Positions 1-8,993 of a stretch of DNA of 64,000 nucleotides are shown here, piece after piece. The DNA lies in contig JAQEWB010000002.1 in assembly GCA_027694045.1 (NCBI GenBank), positions 999,162 through 1,063,161 of the forward strand, read 5' to 3'. The stretch's first letter is position 1, and each line of letters opens with the position of its first letter. The notes beneath the pieces are model-generated. The model made no database searches, was not told the origin of the DNA, and saw only the letters and a list, made by a program, of their open reading frames with translations. Source of the stretch: Bacillaceae bacterium OF18-1A. Its GTDB lineage: Bacteria > Bacillota > Bacilli > Bacillales > Bacillaceae_G. A program made the position numbers and the translations under genes.

Positions 1-2
1 AA

Positions 3-374
3 ATAGCAAAGCAACGAGAAATTATAGAAAAACAAGAAGCAAAACTCCACGTCCTTCTCGAAGATCAAGAAAAGTTGAATACAGAAAACAAACGGCTCTT
101 AACTATTCAAGAGATTAAAATAAAAATTATAAATCGGGAAAAATACGATTTAGACAACCTTACACTTGAAAATATGACTACTTCTATCCACAATGACCTC
201 CAGCATCTTTTAACGAAAAACATTCAAAGTATCGCAAAAAATAAAGATCTACTCAAAAAAGTAATCGAAAATAAAACATACAAACATTACGACCGTCTAT
301 ACCGCTTTAAAGTCGATACGATATCTTTTGATACTGTACTTGAAATTAGCATTGCTATAGAGAAAGAAAAATAA
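3..374 (+). CDS. C-terminal part of a coiled-coil protein of unknown function (5' truncated by window edge)
   Basis: The reading frame is open from base 3 to the TAA at 372-374, and no convincing start with a ribosome binding site is visible, so the gene begins outside the window. The visible 123 residues are rich in Glu, Lys and Gln. The first 40 or so (Gln/Glu/Lys heptad-like, around KQREIIEKQEAKL) look like a coiled coil, followed by a charged Asn/Asp/Lys-rich tail. I do not recognise a domain. A TTG at 75 is in frame but has no Shine-Dalgarno sequence and is unlikely to be the start. It ends at a bidirectional terminator shared with the convergent kinase gene. Confidence 0.6.
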   Translation: MAKQREIIEKQEAKLHVLLEDQEKLNTENKRLLTIQEIKIKIINREKYDLDNLTLENMTTSIHNDLQHLLTKNIQSIAKNKDLLKKVIENKTYKHYDRLYRFKVDTISFDTVLEISIAIEKEK

Positions 375-401
375 AACCATCCGTAATTTTCGGATGGTTT
401 T
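375..401 (+). terminator. Bidirectional terminator
   Basis: Inverted repeat AAACCATCCG / CGGATGGTTT with a 7-base loop and T-rich flank, between two convergent genes. Confidence 0.8.
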
Positions 402-403
402 AT

Positions 404-1267
404 TTAAATCTCTCTATTATTTAAATATATGTGAAACTTTGTCCCTTCTCCGATCGCACTCTCAACTTCTATTTTCCCACCATGATTCTGTATGATTTCC
501 TTACATAAAGAAATGCCTAATCCTGTACCATTTTCTTTCGTTGTGAAGAATGGTGTGTATAAATTAGAGAGAACGTTATCGTCCATTCCTTTTCCATTAT
601 CAATTATACTAATCTTTATATATTCATTTGTTTGAATTACCTTAATACAAATGTATCCTGCATCCTTATTCGGACTATCTCCAATTGCTTCTACACTATT
701 TTTTAATAAGTTTAAGAAGACTTGTTTTATTTCTTGAGGGTCCACTTTAATCGTACAATCAGAGTCCAGTTGTTCCAAATCCATAACTATCCTAATATTC
801 TTCAATAACGCTTCACTTTGTATAAGTGCATCAATTTCTAACAGAAATGTTTTTAAACAAGTTTCTTTTTTCGTAGCTTCATTAAACTTTGCAGCCATTA
901 AAAAGTTTTCAATAATATGATTCGCTCTATCCACTTCAGAAATAATCATTTCTGCATAATTTTGTTTATCAATTCGCTCCATATCTTTATGTAATAATTG
1001 CATAAACCCTTTTATAATCGTTAAAGGATTTCTTACTTCATGGGCAATTCCCACAGCAAATCTTCCTACTAAACATAACCGTTCTTGATGAAAAATAATG
1101 TTTTTTAAATGGACAATTTGCTTTTCAGCATCTTTATTTTTTCGTTGTAGCATTACTACTTGAGGAGGTATGGCGTCTGGGAATAATGATTTTTTCTGGA
1201 ACGAAGTTGATTTACTACTCTTGATGTTATTTCTTCTTTGAAAGCGGTACCTAAAATTATGACGCAT
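404..1267 (-). CDS. Orphan sensor histidine kinase, sporulation-kinase-like, without a sensor domain
   Basis: A 287-residue kinase. The DHp H-box is HEVRNPL, with the phosphoacceptor at about His76. The N-box (NLLKNSVEAI, about 187-196), G1 box (DNGKGM, about 223-228), F-box region (TPFFTTKENG) and G2 box (GTGLGIS) are all intact, so catalysis should be possible. The HEVRNPL type is that of Bacillus sporulation kinases (KinA-KinE), which feed phosphate to Spo0F. Only about 60 residues precede the DHp domain, with no PAS domain and no membrane segment, so it is probably cytoplasmic and lacks a recognisable sensor. No response regulator lies next to it. The start is the second ATG, 6-7 bases after GGGGGA; the ATG two codons earlier touches that site. 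The link to sporulation is inference from family. Confidence 0.8.
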   Translation of the reverse strand: MRHNFRYRFQRRNNIKSSKSTSFQKKSLFPDAIPPQVVMLQRKNKDAEKQIVHLKNIIFHQERLCLVGRFAVGIAHEVRNPLTIIKGFMQLLHKDMERIDKQNYAEMIISEVDRANHIIENFLMAAKFNEATKKETCLKTFLLEIDALIQSEALLKNIRIVMDLEQLDSDCTIKVDPQEIKQVFLNLLKNSVEAIGDSPNKDAGYICIKVIQTNEYIKISIIDNGKGMDDNVLSNLYTPFFTTKENGTGLGISLCKEIIQNHGGKIEVESAIGEGTKFHIYLNNREI

Positions 1268-1437
1268 AAGCATTCCCCCATCGAATTAATAATTCCAATT
1301 CAGTTTCATATAATGTTTGTGAGCTTCTTCACTATTAAAACATAAAAAAAGAGGGAATTGGAGTTTTTTTGTTATTTTATAGAATAAATTCCATAAATAT
1401 CAAGTAATCATTATTTTAAGATATTTAAATCCAAAAT

Positions 1438-1467
1438 AAAAAGAAGGAGAACTTTATCCTCCTTCTT
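1438..1467 (-). terminator. Terminator of nrnA
   Basis: Reading on the minus strand, a GAAGGAGGA / TCTCCTTCTT stem is followed by a T-rich run just after the nrnA stop. Confidence 0.75.
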
Positions 1468-1479
1468 CTATATCAACTT

Positions 1480-2412
1480 TTATTTACAAATCTCACGTAA
1501 GTCTGCAAATAGACGATCCGCTTCTTCCCAAGAAGATGCTTTTGCACCAGAAGCCATCGGATGTCCCCCGCCGTTATATTGCATGGCTAATTTGTTTATA
1601 ACCGGCCCTTTTGAACGAAGGCGAACACGAATTACATCTTCTTCCTCTAAAAATAGAACCCATGCCTTTAATCCATCAATATTACCAAGTGCTCCAACAA
1701 CACCTGATGCCTCAGAAGGAAGTACATCAAACTTCTCTAATACTTCTTTCGTTAATTTAATGTACGCTGCTCCTTCTTCTACCATCGTAAAGTTTTGTAA
1801 AATATAGCCGTTTAAACGAGCAATCTTTTCTTTCGTCTTATACATTTCATTGTATAAATCTGTGAATTTCACATCCATGTCAACAAGCTCACTTACGTAA
1901 CGGAGTGTTTTCGCTGTTGTATTTGGGAATAAGAAACGACCCGTATCACCAACAATTCCCGCTAAAATAAGGCGAGCAGCTTCTGTCGTTATCTTTAATC
2001 CTTTATCTTTTCCATAACTGTAAAACTCATAAATCATTTCACTTGTAGAACTTGCTGTCGTATCTACCCACGTAATATCTCCATATGGATCTTCGTTTGG
2101 ATGATGATCGATTTTAATTAACATCTTCCCTTTTGTATAGCGTTGATCATCTACACGTTCTTGGTTTGCTGTATCACATGCGATAACAAGTGCATTTTCG
2201 TATACACTATCTTCAATATCATCCATTACTCGTAAGTATGCTAGTGACGGTTCATTGTACCCAACTGTATAAATATTTTTCTCTGGAAACGATTCTTGCA
2301 AAATCGTACCAAGACCGCCCTGTGAACCTAACGCATCTGGATCTGGACGCACATGACGATGAATAATAATTGTATCAAACTCTTTAATTGCTCCTAAAAT
2401 TTGCTCATGCAT
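1480..2412 (-). CDS. nrnA: Bifunctional oligoribonuclease / pAp phosphatase NrnA
   Basis: DHH/DHHA1-family phosphoesterase of 310 residues, close to the 313 of B. subtilis NrnA (YtqI). It degrades 2-5 nt RNAs to mononucleotides and dephosphorylates 3'-phosphoadenosine 5'-phosphate in the cytoplasm. Visible motifs: HRHVRPDPDALGSQ (metal-binding His/Asp), the ACDTANQ segment, the DHH motif in KIDHHPNEDPYGD, and the C-terminal DHHA1 signature GGGHPMASGA. The ATG at 2410-2412 is chosen because AAGGAG lies 9 bases upstream. A longer frame reaches 2481 but has no such site and would overlap the ytpI promoter region. It is divergent from ytpI, the arrangement known from B. subtilis. Confidence 0.93.
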   Translation of the reverse strand: MHEQILGAIKEFDTIIIHRHVRPDPDALGSQGGLGTILQESFPEKNIYTVGYNEPSLAYLRVMDDIEDSVYENALVIACDTANQERVDDQRYTKGKMLIKIDHHPNEDPYGDITWVDTTASSTSEMIYEFYSYGKDKGLKITTEAARLILAGIVGDTGRFLFPNTTAKTLRYVSELVDMDVKFTDLYNEMYKTKEKIARLNGYILQNFTMVEEGAAYIKLTKEVLEKFDVLPSEASGVVGALGNIDGLKAWVLFLEEEDVIRVRLRSKGPVINKLAMQYNGGGHPMASGAKASSWEEADRLFADLREICK

Positions 2413-2565
2413 ATGTATAATCTCCTTTTTATTCAACTTCTTCACTTTATCTTCCATTATAACGGAAAGTATTTCATACATGCGAACAATTGCTTTATAA
2501 TAGAAGTTAGAAAGTTTAGATTTTTCTTTACTATTATTTTTTACAAAACGATAGGAGTGTGCATT

Positions 2566-2871
2566 ATGCCAGTATTAGTCTTCTGTATTATCGTCTCATT
2601 TATGTTGTACCTCTTCTACAAAACAAAATACTTTCGCACAAACCGCCCGATGGAAAAAGGTTGGCTCTCTGGAAAATCTGCAATGGCACTCGGTTCATTC
2701 GTCTTATTCTTCGGAGTAAACCAATTCTTTTTAGAACTTTCAACCGCCCGTATTATCGTTGGTGTTTTATTCGTTCTATTTGGTAGTGCAAGTGTATTTA
2801 ATGGATTTCGCCAATATAAACATTTCTTACCACTAGCAGTAAAAGAAGCGGCGGCTTATGAAGCAACATAA
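2566..2871 (+). CDS. ytpI: YtpI-family small membrane protein
   Basis: A 101-residue protein with three hydrophobic segments (about residues 1-17, 38-56 and 58-78) and short charged linkers. It matches the YtpI family, which sits beside nrnA in bacilli and has no assigned biochemical function. The start ATG at 2566 follows an ATAGGAGTG site with good spacing. Transcription starts divergently from nrnA and ends at a hairpin shared with the convergent DUF3949 gene. Confidence 0.8.
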   Translation: MPVLVFCIIVSFMLYLFYKTKYFRTNRPMEKGWLSGKSAMALGSFVLFFGVNQFFLELSTARIIVGVLFVLFGSASVFNGFRQYKHFLPLAVKEAAAYEAT

Positions 2872-2899
2872 AAAAGCATCAATATTGTGATGCTTTTTT
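2870..2899 (+). terminator. Bidirectional terminator between ytpI and the DUF3949 gene
   Basis: AAAAAGCATCA / TGATGCTTTTT hairpin with A and T tails. The last codons of the minus-strand DUF3949 gene lie inside it. Confidence 0.8.
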
Positions 2900-3142
2900 A
2901 CATCCTCTAACTTTTAAAATTATATATGCAACAAACGCAGATGGTATATTAAACGGGTTACCTTGTACGTGAAAATGTAATTGTTCTTCCCCGAAAGACA
3001 TTTTTTCATATAGCTCTCGCTGAGATAATCCTGTCTTTCTCTTTTTTTCATGTAAACCTTGTAAATATACATATTGAATCGGTATCATCACAAGAAAGTA
3101 AAAAAGTGCGATACCACCAAAAAAGAGTACTCCTGATGACAT
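2879..3142 (-). CDS. DUF3949 family small membrane-anchored protein
   Basis: An 87-residue protein with one N-terminal membrane segment (residues about 4-24), then a charged stretch and the motif LSQRELYEKMSFGEEQLHFH, followed by a second, weaker hydrophobic segment (IPSAFVAYIILKV). It is a clear paralogue of the gene at 56009-56245 (shared pattern SQxELYxxMSxxExQxHxH and IPxxxVAxIIxKV). Function is unknown. The start is the ATG after AAAGGTGG; an upstream in-frame ATG at 3169 lacks a site. Confidence 0.75.
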   Translation of the reverse strand: MSSGVLFFGGIALFYFLVMIPIQYVYLQGLHEKKRKTGLSQRELYEKMSFGEEQLHFHVQGNPFNIPSAFVAYIILKVRGCKKASQY

Positions 3143-3232
3143 GTTGCATACCACCTTTCTGAGATACATTTTCTTATACTTTAAATTATAGCATAGTCTA
3201 TCGTTTAAATAAGTTAATATTCTGTCTCTTCA

Positions 3233-4174
3233 TTAAACAATTGTCTCCCCGCATAATTCCTCTTCAACATACTGAATATATCGCCGAATGAAATTACCTG
3301 GATTCTTTTTAATAGGTTCAATATCAAGTCTTAATGGTATTTTTCCTGCCATGTAAAAGATTCTTGAAGCAGTCCCTAGTCGGATAGCTGCTTCCGAAAT
3401 ATTTTCCCCATATCCCATCATAAAATTCCCCCATGCCTCTTCTAACTGTCCCGAAGCAATTAAATGCAATCTAGGAACACCAATATCAAACTCTTTATAC
3501 CCAAATCCACATTCATCAAAATCAAGTAAATACCAATCCTCTTTGTCTACAAGAATATTTCCAAAATGCATATCTCCGTGAACAAATTGTTTTTCTCCCA
3601 ATTGAATTGAGTTTGTAAGTTGTTGTATGCTTTCTGCAATTCTCAAGCATTTATTTTTATCCTCATAAGATAAAAAAGAAGTATTTAATAAACATTGTAA
3701 AGGCTCATGAATCATCTTTTACTCGCTATATATAGGTCTTTCATAACCTCTCCAAGTTTGCGGCACACTTTTAAGCACTCCATTTGTTTTTTCATGAAAC
3801 ATTCGCATTAATGATCCAAGTTTTTCATGATCTTTATCCTTTGGTTCTATAATTTCCCTTCCATTTATAAACCTAAAGACAACAAAATACTGGATACTTC
3901 CCTCATCTTTCATAACAGATGTGATCCAACCGCCATTTTTATTTACAACTAATTCTGGTACTAATATTTGTTTTTGCAATGCTATTAACCAATGTATTTC
4001 AGCTTCTATTTGCTCGGCAGTATAACGTCCTTCTCTATACTGCCTAACTACAAATTTATTTTCTTCCGATTCGAACATATATGTTTGATTTTCTCCCCCA
4101 TGCAACAATGAAACTTTCGTAAGACTATGTAAATTATATTGCTTACATAACTGTTTTTTAGTGTAAAAATCCAT
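3233..4174 (-). pseudogene. Aminoglycoside phosphotransferase (APH) family kinase interrupted by an in-frame stop
   Basis: Two frames, 3719-4174 and 3233-3715, are in the same phase and separated by one TAA at 3719-3721 plus a single AAG codon, so together they are one 314-codon gene with a nonsense codon near its middle. The N-terminal half has the kinase N-lobe (LLHGGENQTYMFESEENKFVVRQY). The C-terminal half has the catalytic loop HGDMHFGNILVD and the metal-binding LLDFDE. Families with these motifs phosphorylate small molecules (aminoglycosides, choline, homoserine), not necessarily antibiotics. An ATG two codons past the stop could allow reinitiation, but the product would lack the ATP-binding lobe. 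Sequencing error or suppression cannot be excluded. Confidence 0.8.
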
Positions 4175-4277
4175 GCTTATCCCCCTAATTCTTATAGTGA
4201 AGCATAATAATAACTAGTAACTTAAGCTTTCTTATCGACTAATCACCAATTTTCTATCCATATCGATACATATCCTA

Positions 4278-4601
4278 CTATTTTTTCACTTCTCTTCCAA
4301 AACTCTGACCGCGCTTAAGTACTAACTTCAAAATCCAATAAAACAAAATAAAGTTAAAGAAAAAGCCTAATGGATGAAATAAAATTTCCCATCCGCCATA
4401 ATAAATGAAATTTTCTGCTGGTATACCAAAGTAAAGAAAATCGCTATTATTTTCTCCAGTTGTAGGAATAAAGGAACAAATACTAGCGAAAATCAAACTT
4501 ATTACATACAATTTCTTTTTATTTACATCCATTATTCTATGAGTTATCACATGAACAGTAATTACAAATATGAAACCGAAAAATAAAAATATTACTCCCA
4601 T
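4278..4601 (-). CDS. Small integral membrane protein of unknown function
   Basis: A 107-residue protein with about three membrane segments (residues 2-22, 30-45 and 75-97) and a basic C-terminus (GREVKK). The start ATG follows GGGGAGGTG by four bases; an upstream ATG five codons earlier lies 5' of that site. It follows the broken phosphotransferase gene on the same strand but has its own ribosome binding site. I recognise no family. Confidence 0.6.
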   Translation of the reverse strand: MGVIFLFFGFIFVITVHVITHRIMDVNKKKLYVISLIFASICSFIPTTGENNSDFLYFGIPAENFIYYGGWEILFHPLGFFFNFILFYWILKLVLKRGQSFGREVKK

Positions 4602-4765
4602 TTGACACCTCCCCAATTATTGTTCAAGCACCTTCAAATGATTGTGTTCCCCTACTTATAAATATGAAACAGAACGTGATTTTACTTTTCCTTTTACAAT
4701 TCAAAACATAGTAGATTCAGTTGATAACTAAATTTTAAAACACCCTAAAGTAGCGTTCAAAAAAA

Positions 4766-4790
4766 GGAACAAACCAAAGCGGCTTGCTCC
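4766..4790 (-). terminator. Terminator of ytoI
   Basis: Minus-strand stem GGAGCAAGCC / GGTTTGTTCC (with G-U pairs) followed by a T run, just downstream of the ytoI stop. Confidence 0.7.
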
Positions 4791-4796
4791 ATCTTT

Positions 4797-6110
4797 TTAT
4801 TTATCGATCAACTGCACCATAAGTAATGCTTTCCCAACCACATTACCGTCATGATGCACCTCTACATCAACCTTACCAAATTTACGTCCAATTTCTAATA
4901 CTTTCGGATGAACGGATACAACGTTATCAATTTGAACCGGCTTTACGAAGTAAATTGTTAAGTTTTCAACAATTAAATCACTCTTCTTTTGCGCACGAAT
5001 AACACGATTCGTTGCTTCTGTCACAATCGTTGCAAATACACCGTACGATAACGTTCCGATTGAATTCGTCATTTGCGGTGTTACTGAAAATTGGTATAGA
5101 TGCTCATTTTTCGCTTCTTTCGGCGTCATAAATTGATTCGTTACAATATCATCAATCGTTTCGCCGACTTGCGGTTGACGTTGGATCATTTGCAGCGCCT
5201 GAAGTACATCTTGGCGGCTAATAATACCTTGCAGTTTATTTCCTTCATCAACAACAGGAAGTAACTCAATACCTTCCCACACCATCATACGCGCCGCAGC
5301 TGCGACAGACATTTTACCGTTCACTGTAATCGGGTGTTTTGTCATTACTTTATCAATTGGTGTTTCTTTCGCTACACCGATCATATCTTTTGAAGTTACA
5401 ATACCTAGTACTTTTTTATTTTCATCAATAATTGGATATCTTCCGTGCATCGTCTCTTCATTATACGCATGCCATTGTTGTACTGTATCATTTGTCTTTA
5501 AATATAGCGTTTCTTCAATTGGTGTTAAAATGTCTTCAACGAGTACAATCTCTTTCTTAATAAGCTGGTCATAAATTGCACGGTTAATTAAAGTTGCAAC
5601 GGTAAATGTGTCATAACTACTTGAAATAATCGGCAACTTTAATTCGTCTGCTAATTTCTTTACATGATCTTCCGTATCAAATCCGCCCGTAATTAACACA
5701 GCAGCTCCAGCTTCGAGCGCCAATTGATGTGCATTTGTACGGTTACCGACAATCAGTAAGTTACCCGCTTCTGTATAACGCATCATCGCTTCTAATTTCA
5801 TAGCCCCAATTACGAATTTATTTAATGTTTTATGTAGTCCTTCTCTGCCCCCAAGTACTTGACCATCGACAATGTTAACAACTTCTGCATATGTCAGTTT
5901 TTCAATATTCTCTTTCTTCTTTTGTTCAATTCGAATTGTTCCGACACGCTCAATTGTACTAACATATCCTTTATTTTCTGCATCTTTAATTGCACGGTAA
6001 GCTGTCCCTTCACTTACACTCAAATCCTTCGCAATTTGTCTTACAGAAATTTTATGCCCTACTGGCAGACTATTAATATGTTCTAAAATTTGGTTATGCT
6101 TGGTAGCCAA
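4797..6110 (-). CDS. ytoI: YtoI-type regulator: HTH, DRTGG, two CBS domains and a hotdog-like C-terminus
   Basis: A 437-residue multidomain protein, near the 439 of B. subtilis YtoI. Order: a winged-helix HTH (1-60, ISVRQIAKDLSVSEGTAYRAIKDAENKGYV), a DRTGG domain (about 75-185), two CBS repeats (about 190-310, with VLGIVTSKDMIGVA and LQGIISRQDVLQAL), and a C-terminal thioesterase-like fold (about 330-437). CBS domains usually bind adenosine nucleotides, so a nucleotide-sensing DNA-binding regulator is likely. The regulon is unknown. Single gene with its own terminator. Confidence 0.85.
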   Translation of the reverse strand: MATKHNQILEHINSLPVGHKISVRQIAKDLSVSEGTAYRAIKDAENKGYVSTIERVGTIRIEQKKKENIEKLTYAEVVNIVDGQVLGGREGLHKTLNKFVIGAMKLEAMMRYTEAGNLLIVGNRTNAHQLALEAGAAVLITGGFDTEDHVKKLADELKLPIISSSYDTFTVATLINRAIYDQLIKKEIVLVEDILTPIEETLYLKTNDTVQQWHAYNEETMHGRYPIIDENKKVLGIVTSKDMIGVAKETPIDKVMTKHPITVNGKMSVAAAARMMVWEGIELLPVVDEGNKLQGIISRQDVLQALQMIQRQPQVGETIDDIVTNQFMTPKEAKNEHLYQFSVTPQMTNSIGTLSYGVFATIVTEATNRVIRAQKKSDLIVENLTIYFVKPVQIDNVVSVHPKVLEIGRKFGKVDVEVHHDGNVVGKALLMVQLIDK

Positions 6111-6354
6111 AAGGTTTCACCATACTTTCTTTTCCCTAAATTCTTCATGTGTTGTATTTTCAGTATACTATATTTTCAAAACTGTTACACTCTCTCTTTA
6201 TATATCTGTACCATTTTTTTTATAACAAAATGATCCTTACATTCCATTATGCACACTATTACAACAATGTAATGCTATTGTCATCTCATTCGATAGTTAG
6301 TCCACCAAATTCCCTATACAATTAAGACAAGAAATGAAACAAAGGAGCGGATAT

Positions 6355-6516
6355 ATGATGAAAAAATTTTTAGAGGTTGTAGGTGCTGTATTTTTAGCTT
6401 TCGCAGATGGGAAAAAAGTTGCAATGGAATTAAATGAAACACCTGAACAGCCACGTACGAAAAGAAAAGAATCACCTAAACAAGTACAAACTTTAAAAGC
6501 TGTACTGCACACGTAA
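6355..6516 (+). CDS. Small protein of unknown function (53 aa)
   Basis: ATG at 6355 (a second ATG follows at once) has an AAAGGAG site 7 bases upstream. The product starts with a short hydrophobic stretch (KKFLEVVGAVFLAFADG) and ends in a polar, Lys/Glu/Pro-rich tail. A strong terminator follows directly, supporting a real transcript. The opposite strand also has an open frame here, but with no ribosome binding site. Function unknown. Confidence 0.6.
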   Translation: MMKKFLEVVGAVFLAFADGKKVAMELNETPEQPRTKRKESPKQVQTLKAVLHT

Positions 6517-6550
6517 AAACCCTTCACTTGTCTTTTCAAATGAAGGGTTT
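6516..6550 (+). terminator. Bidirectional terminator
   Basis: AAACCCTTCA(C)TTG / CAAATGAAGGGTTT stem between a plus-strand small gene and the convergent UPF0173 hydrolase gene. Confidence 0.8.
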
Positions 6551-6555
6551 CTTTT

Positions 6556-7239
6556 CTATAGTGTAATACTTTCTCCAGCTTCTAATACTTTACCTGTACA
6601 ATTTTGTAGCTTTTCTACAAATTGATATGGATCTTGTTCAATTACTGGGAACGTATTGTAATGCATCGGTACAACAGTTTTCGCCTGAACCCATTTCGCT
6701 GCTAACGCGGCATCTTCTGGCCCCATCGTGAAATTATCGCCAATTGGTAAAAATGCTACGTCAATATCATTCAACTCACCAATTAACTTCATATCAGAAA
6801 ATAGAGCGGTATCTCCTGCATGGTACAGTGTTTTCTCTTCTGCTATAAATAAAATACCCGCTGGCATACCTGTATATGTAATCGTCTTATTTTCTTCATC
6901 AATATAACTGGATCCGTGGAAAGCTTGTGTAAACTTCACTTTTCCGAAATCAAATTTATGCGAACCACCAATGTGCATCGGATGTGTATTTACACCTTGC
7001 CAACTTAAAAATGTCGCTAGTTCAAATGGTGCTACAACAACTGCATTATTCTTCTTCGCAAGCTCTACTGTATCTCCAACATGATCACCATGTCCATGCG
7101 ACAAAAGAATCGCATCTACTTTTACATCTTCAGCCTTTAAATCTGTTTTCGGATTTCCTGTTAAAAATGGATCAATTAAAATAACCTTTCCATTCGTTTC
7201 AATTTTTACAACTGAATGTCCGTGATAAGATACTTTCAT
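6556..7239 (-). CDS. ytkL: UPF0173 metal-dependent hydrolase (metallo-beta-lactamase fold, YtkL)
   Basis: A 227-residue protein of the metallo-beta-lactamase superfamily. The metal motif [11 protein letters not shown] (HxHxDH) is at about residues 53-61, further ligands are AFHGSS and the YHAGDTALF segment, and the late motif is VVPMHYNTF. The length matches the UPF0173 family. Its substrate is not established. The start ATG follows GGGGAGG at good spacing; a frame extending eight codons upstream lacks a site. It is divergent from the M24 peptidase gene. Confidence 0.88.
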   Translation of the reverse strand: MKVSYHGHSVVKIETNGKVILIDPFLTGNPKTDLKAEDVKVDAILLSHGHGDHVGDTVELAKKNNAVVVAPFELATFLSWQGVNTHPMHIGGSHKFDFGKVKFTQAFHGSSYIDEENKTITYTGMPAGILFIAEEKTLYHAGDTALFSDMKLIGELNDIDVAFLPIGDNFTMGPEDAALAAKWVQAKTVVPMHYNTFPVIEQDPYQFVEKLQNCTGKVLEAGESITL

Positions 7240-7389
7240 TATTACATTCCTCCCCTTATTCACATTCTCACTTTTTATTCTACATGATTTCTCAATTCCC
7301 TGTCTTTTCTAACATCTATTTACTTGTCATAACGCTTTCATCCGATGTAAAGTTATATTTGTAATTAAATATCTCGGGGGTGCCAATCG

Positions 7390-8487
7390 ATGAATGCTAG
7401 ATTAGAAAATTTAATGCAATGGCTAAAAGAAAAAAACGTAGAAGCTGCGTTCTTAACTTCTACACCAAACGTTTTCTACATGACAAACTTCCACTGTGAG
7501 CCACACGAAAGACTTCTTGGTATGTTTGTATTCCAAGAAAAAGAACCTATTTTAATTTGTCCTAAAATGGAAGAAGGCCAAGCACGTAACGCTGGCTGGG
7601 CACATGAAATTATCGGATTTACTGATACTGACAAACCATGGGATATGATTGCAAAAGCAATTAAAGACCGCGGTATCAATGCAACTGCAGTTGCAATTGA
7701 AAAAGAACATTTAAACGTAGAACGTTATGAAGAATTAACAAAATTATTCCCAAATGCAGCGTTCAGATCAGCTGAAGAGAAAGTTCGCGAGCTTCGCTTA
7801 ATTAAAGACGAAAAAGAACTTTCTATTTTACGTGAAGCTGCTAAAATGGCAGACTATGCTGTTGAAGTTGGGGTAAATGCAATTCAAGAAAACCGTAGCG
7901 AGCTAGAAGTATTAGCAATCATTGAACACGAATTAAAAACAAAAGGCATACATAAAATGTCATTTGATACGATGGTATTAGCAGGTGCGAATTCTGCTCT
8001 TCCACACGGTATTCCAGGTGCAAACAAAATGAAACGCGGCGATTTCGTACTATTTGATTTAGGCGTAATCATTGATGGTTATTGCTCTGACATTACACGT
8101 ACAGTAGCATTCGGTGACATTTCTGAAGAACAAACTCGTATTTACAACACTGTACTTGCTGGACAACTACAAGCAGTTGAAGCATGTAAACCAGGTGTTA
8201 CACTTGGTGCAATCGACAACGCTGCTCGTTCTGTTATCGCAGATGCAGGTTACGGAGACTTCTTCCCACACCGCCTTGGTCACGGACTTGGAATTAGCGT
8301 ACATGAATATCCAGATGTAAAAGCTGGTAACGAATCTCCATTAAAAGAAGGTATGGTCTTCACAATCGAGCCTGGTATTTACGTACCAAACGTAGGTGGC
8401 GTTCGTATTGAAGATGATATTTATATCACAAAAGACGGATCAGAAATTTTAACGAAATTCCCGAAAGAGTTACAGTTTGTAAAATAA
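7390..8487 (+). CDS. pepQ: M24-family Xaa-Pro dipeptidase/aminopeptidase
   Basis: A 365-residue creatinase/prolidase-type enzyme. The N-terminal creatinase domain spans about residues 1-125. The C-terminal pita-bread domain carries the five metal ligands: Asp in LFDLGVIIDGYCSDITRT, His in HRLGHGLGISVHE, Glu in FTIEPGIYV and Glu in GVRIEDDIY. It releases N-terminal residues before proline in the cytoplasm. The start follows CGGGGGTG. Monocistronic, with a clear terminator. The symbol is by family resemblance; the B. subtilis counterpart is YkvY/YqhT-like. Confidence 0.85.
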   Translation: MNARLENLMQWLKEKNVEAAFLTSTPNVFYMTNFHCEPHERLLGMFVFQEKEPILICPKMEEGQARNAGWAHEIIGFTDTDKPWDMIAKAIKDRGINATAVAIEKEHLNVERYEELTKLFPNAAFRSAEEKVRELRLIKDEKELSILREAAKMADYAVEVGVNAIQENRSELEVLAIIEHELKTKGIHKMSFDTMVLAGANSALPHGIPGANKMKRGDFVLFDLGVIIDGYCSDITRTVAFGDISEEQTRIYNTVLAGQLQAVEACKPGVTLGAIDNAARSVIADAGYGDFFPHRLGHGLGISVHEYPDVKAGNESPLKEGMVFTIEPGIYVPNVGGVRIEDDIYITKDGSEILTKFPKELQFVK

Positions 8488-8489
8488 CA

Positions 8490-8516
8490 AAAAGGCAGCG
8501 TGAGTGCTGCCTTTTT
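8490..8516 (+). terminator. Terminator of the M24 peptidase gene
   Basis: AAAAGGCAGC / GCTGCCTTTTT hairpin directly after the stop. It probably serves the convergent lipoprotein gene too. Confidence 0.85.
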
Positions 8517-8894
8517 CTATTTCCGCTTTAACACCATCTTCTCTTCATACTTATCATCCCATTTAATCACAATCTCTATCGGTTCATCTTTAGATAGAGG
8601 CGCACAACTTACACAAGAAGACTTCATTTCAATCTTTGCTCCTTTATGATTTTCTGACGTTTGTGTCATTGTGCTAAAGGCTCCATTAATAGCAATCTCT
8701 AAATTTTTAAATTCTGTATTCCCATCTCCGCCCTTATACTGAAATGTAAACATTCCATCTTCACTGTCATCCTTAATATGGCCTTTATATTGTCCCGTCC
8801 AACTTTTGCTCTCGCTAGAAAAAGTAACATACCAAATCGAGCAGCTTCCTAAAAAGAAAATACTAATGAAAAAGAATAATACTCTCTTCATCAT
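8517..8894 (-). CDS. Small lipoprotein of unknown function
   Basis: A 125-residue protein with a type II signal peptide: MMKRVLFFFISIFFLG then the lipobox cysteine (LGSC, Cys18). It should be processed by Lgt/LspA and anchored to the outer face of the membrane. The mature part is beta-rich and polar, contains a CVSC motif (two Cys spaced by two), and ends in a lysine-rich tail. I do not recognise a family. Confidence 0.75.
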   Translation of the reverse strand: MMKRVLFFFISIFFLGSCSIWYVTFSSESKSWTGQYKGHIKDDSEDGMFTFQYKGGDGNTEFKNLEIAINGAFSTMTQTSENHKGAKIEMKSSCVSCAPLSKDEPIEIVIKWDDKYEEKMVLKRK

Positions 8895-8964
8895 GCCCCT
8901 CCATTCAAATGCACTTATTTCTTCTCAATGTCTATACATAGCGCACGGTATACGAAATTAAAAA

Positions 8965-8993
8965 AGAAGGCCCTTCTTAAAAAGTGCCTTCCT
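8965..8993 (-). terminator. Terminator of small membrane protein gene
   Basis: Minus-strand stem GAAGGCAC...GGGCCTTC with a T-rich tail, 10 bases after the downstream stop. Confidence 0.55.

Noticed and set aside
2413..2481. N-terminal extension of nrnA to 333 residues
   Set aside because: No ribosome binding site for the upstream codons, while a perfect one precedes the ATG at 2410-2412, giving the normal family length.
6297..6539. 80-codon minus-strand frame
   Set aside because: Runs through a terminator hairpin and lies opposite a small gene with a good ribosome binding site.
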